DNA from: Cladorhizidae sp. MBARI D1340-BT2
Taxonomy: Eukaryota; Porifera; Demospongiae; Poecilosclerida; Cladorhizidae
Length of the DNA stretch: 64,000 nucleotides
Assembly: GCA_028752905.1 (NCBI GenBank)
Contig: JAQNBH010000017.1
Span: forward strand, 30,100,823-30,164,822
Direction of reading: 5' to 3'
Part shown: piece by piece, positions 63,051 through 64,000 of the stretch
How the letters are laid out: each line of letters begins with the position of its first letter
How positions within the stretch are numbered: the stretch's first letter is position 1
Notes under the pieces: model-generated
Database searches by the model: none
Told to the model about the DNA's origin: nothing
Seen by the model: the letters and a program-made list of their open reading frames with translations, nothing else
Translations under genes and position numbers: made by a program

Positions 63051-64000
63051 CTATAAACTCTGGTAGTTTAGCGCGTGCTTCTAACCTCCAAGAGAATAGG
63101 CCATTACTAAACATTGTTGCTAAATAATGCACACTCAACAAAACTTAAATCTGAGAACTGAGAATCTAATCTTGCTAGCTAATCGAAGAAGAAGCTTATT
63201 TCTCAAACTAGTAAGAAAGTCCCGTCTCTTGAGGCAGGTAACAAAAGAGGAGGTGAACTGAGAAGGAACTAGCAATGGCCATTCAAGCGTTTGACTTTTT
63301 CCCTCGGAAGTAGGTCCTTTACAGAGTTGGACATCCTACATGTACTTGGTGAAAAGCTCCTTTTTTGAGAACAATTCTTGCGACAGCCTCACTATTGGCA
63401 TCCTTCACAAGCCTAAAGTACAATAGTTGGGTACGTCAGAAAGTGTTTTGGAACTTCATAGGCTGTGGAGGAGTTACCCGCTACTAGATGACGGGGAAAA
63501 GGACTAGAAATTCCCTGCAAGTAAGCCTCATTGGGATATTACCAAACAACTCCAGACAATTGGAGCTAATAAAGACATGCACATATTAGTAAACTTCTTG
63601 CCTGCATGTTTTTTTGAAATATGTTGCCATGGCAGTGCAGCTAATACACATGTGCCTAAGTGGTACTTTTTTCATCAACATCGACATCAGCGCCTCACAG
63701 GGAGATACCACAAGGACACCTAACACCACCAGAGAGATACCATAAGGACGCCTAACAAAGACTGTTTGTAACTACAAAAGGGGCTCTTAACAACCTTATA
63801 TATGTAACAACCTAACAACCTTATATATGTGACTAAACATAGAGAGGCTTAACAACCAGAGTTTATGGTATCTAAACATAGAGAGGCTTAACAACCAGAG
63901 TTTATGGTATCTAAACATAGAGAGGCTTAACAACCAGAGTTTATGGTATCTAAACATAGAGAGGCTTAACAACCAGAGTTTATGGTATATAGGGGGCATT
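63051..64000. mobile_element. dispersed repeat element, copy 2, with amplified right terminus
   Basis: Homologous to 59128-59930. Shared landmarks are gagaactgagaatctaatc, tcgaagaagaagcttatt, ggtaacaaaagag and aggaactagcaatggccatt. The left end ataaactctggt (about 63051) is the inverse of accagagtttat at the right end. The right end is a 39-bp tandem repeat (ctaaacatagagaggcttaa plus caaccagagtttatggtat) of at least four copies, running to the window edge. No coding potential. Confidence 0.75.
63836..63990. repeat. 39-bp terminal tandem repeat, 4 copies
   Basis: Each copy contains gaggcttaacaaccagagtt, the terminal inverted-repeat sequence of the element at 63051. The terminus itself has been amplified. 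The array is close to the window end and may continue. Confidence 0.88.

Overview
The window is animal genomic DNA. It has spliced genes with GT-AG introns, non-LTR retrotransposons, hAT and long-TIR DNA transposons, and an extreme density of minisatellites. The gene set (a gp91phox-type NADPH oxidase and an Abl-interactor gene) and the style of the mobile elements suggest a non-vertebrate metazoan. A sponge or another early-branching animal is my guess; nothing in the sequence proves the species.

Layout: 1-2640 holds no gene, only five small tandem arrays. 2696-8663 is a DNA transposon with about 550-bp terminal inverted repeats and a decayed transposase on the minus strand. A 3.18-kb non-LTR retrotransposon (3254-6429, minus) with one long open EEP-RT frame has inserted into it, flanked by a 12-bp target-site duplication. 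8905-9893 is a foldback element. 11423-35081 (minus) is a complete 11-exon NADPH oxidase gene of the NOX2 class, about 598 residues. Its introns carry at least ten minisatellite families, including a 23-bp array of about 72 copies, a 33-bp array of about 49 copies and a 32-bp array of about 80 copies. 35.2-53.1 kb is intergenic and full of TE debris: LINE tails at 35.7-36.3 and 50.5-51.6 kb, a LINE ORF1-like piece at 52.4-52.6 kb, an internally deleted hAT at 40.5-41.8 kb, and a plus-strand hAT (43.07-46.0 kb) sitting inside the remains of a minus-strand hAT (42.87-47.46 kb). 53156 to beyond the window end (+) is an Abl-interactor (ABI1/2-like) gene. Four coding exons are visible; the C-terminal SH3 exons are not in the window.

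The two cellular genes are transcribed divergently away from the TE-rich 35-53 kb interval. NOX proteins make superoxide at membranes. ABI is a subunit of the WAVE actin-regulatory complex. I see no evidence that they are co-regulated. Much of the remaining sequence is tandem repeat. Long open frames inside those arrays are by-products of the repeat unit and are not called as genes.
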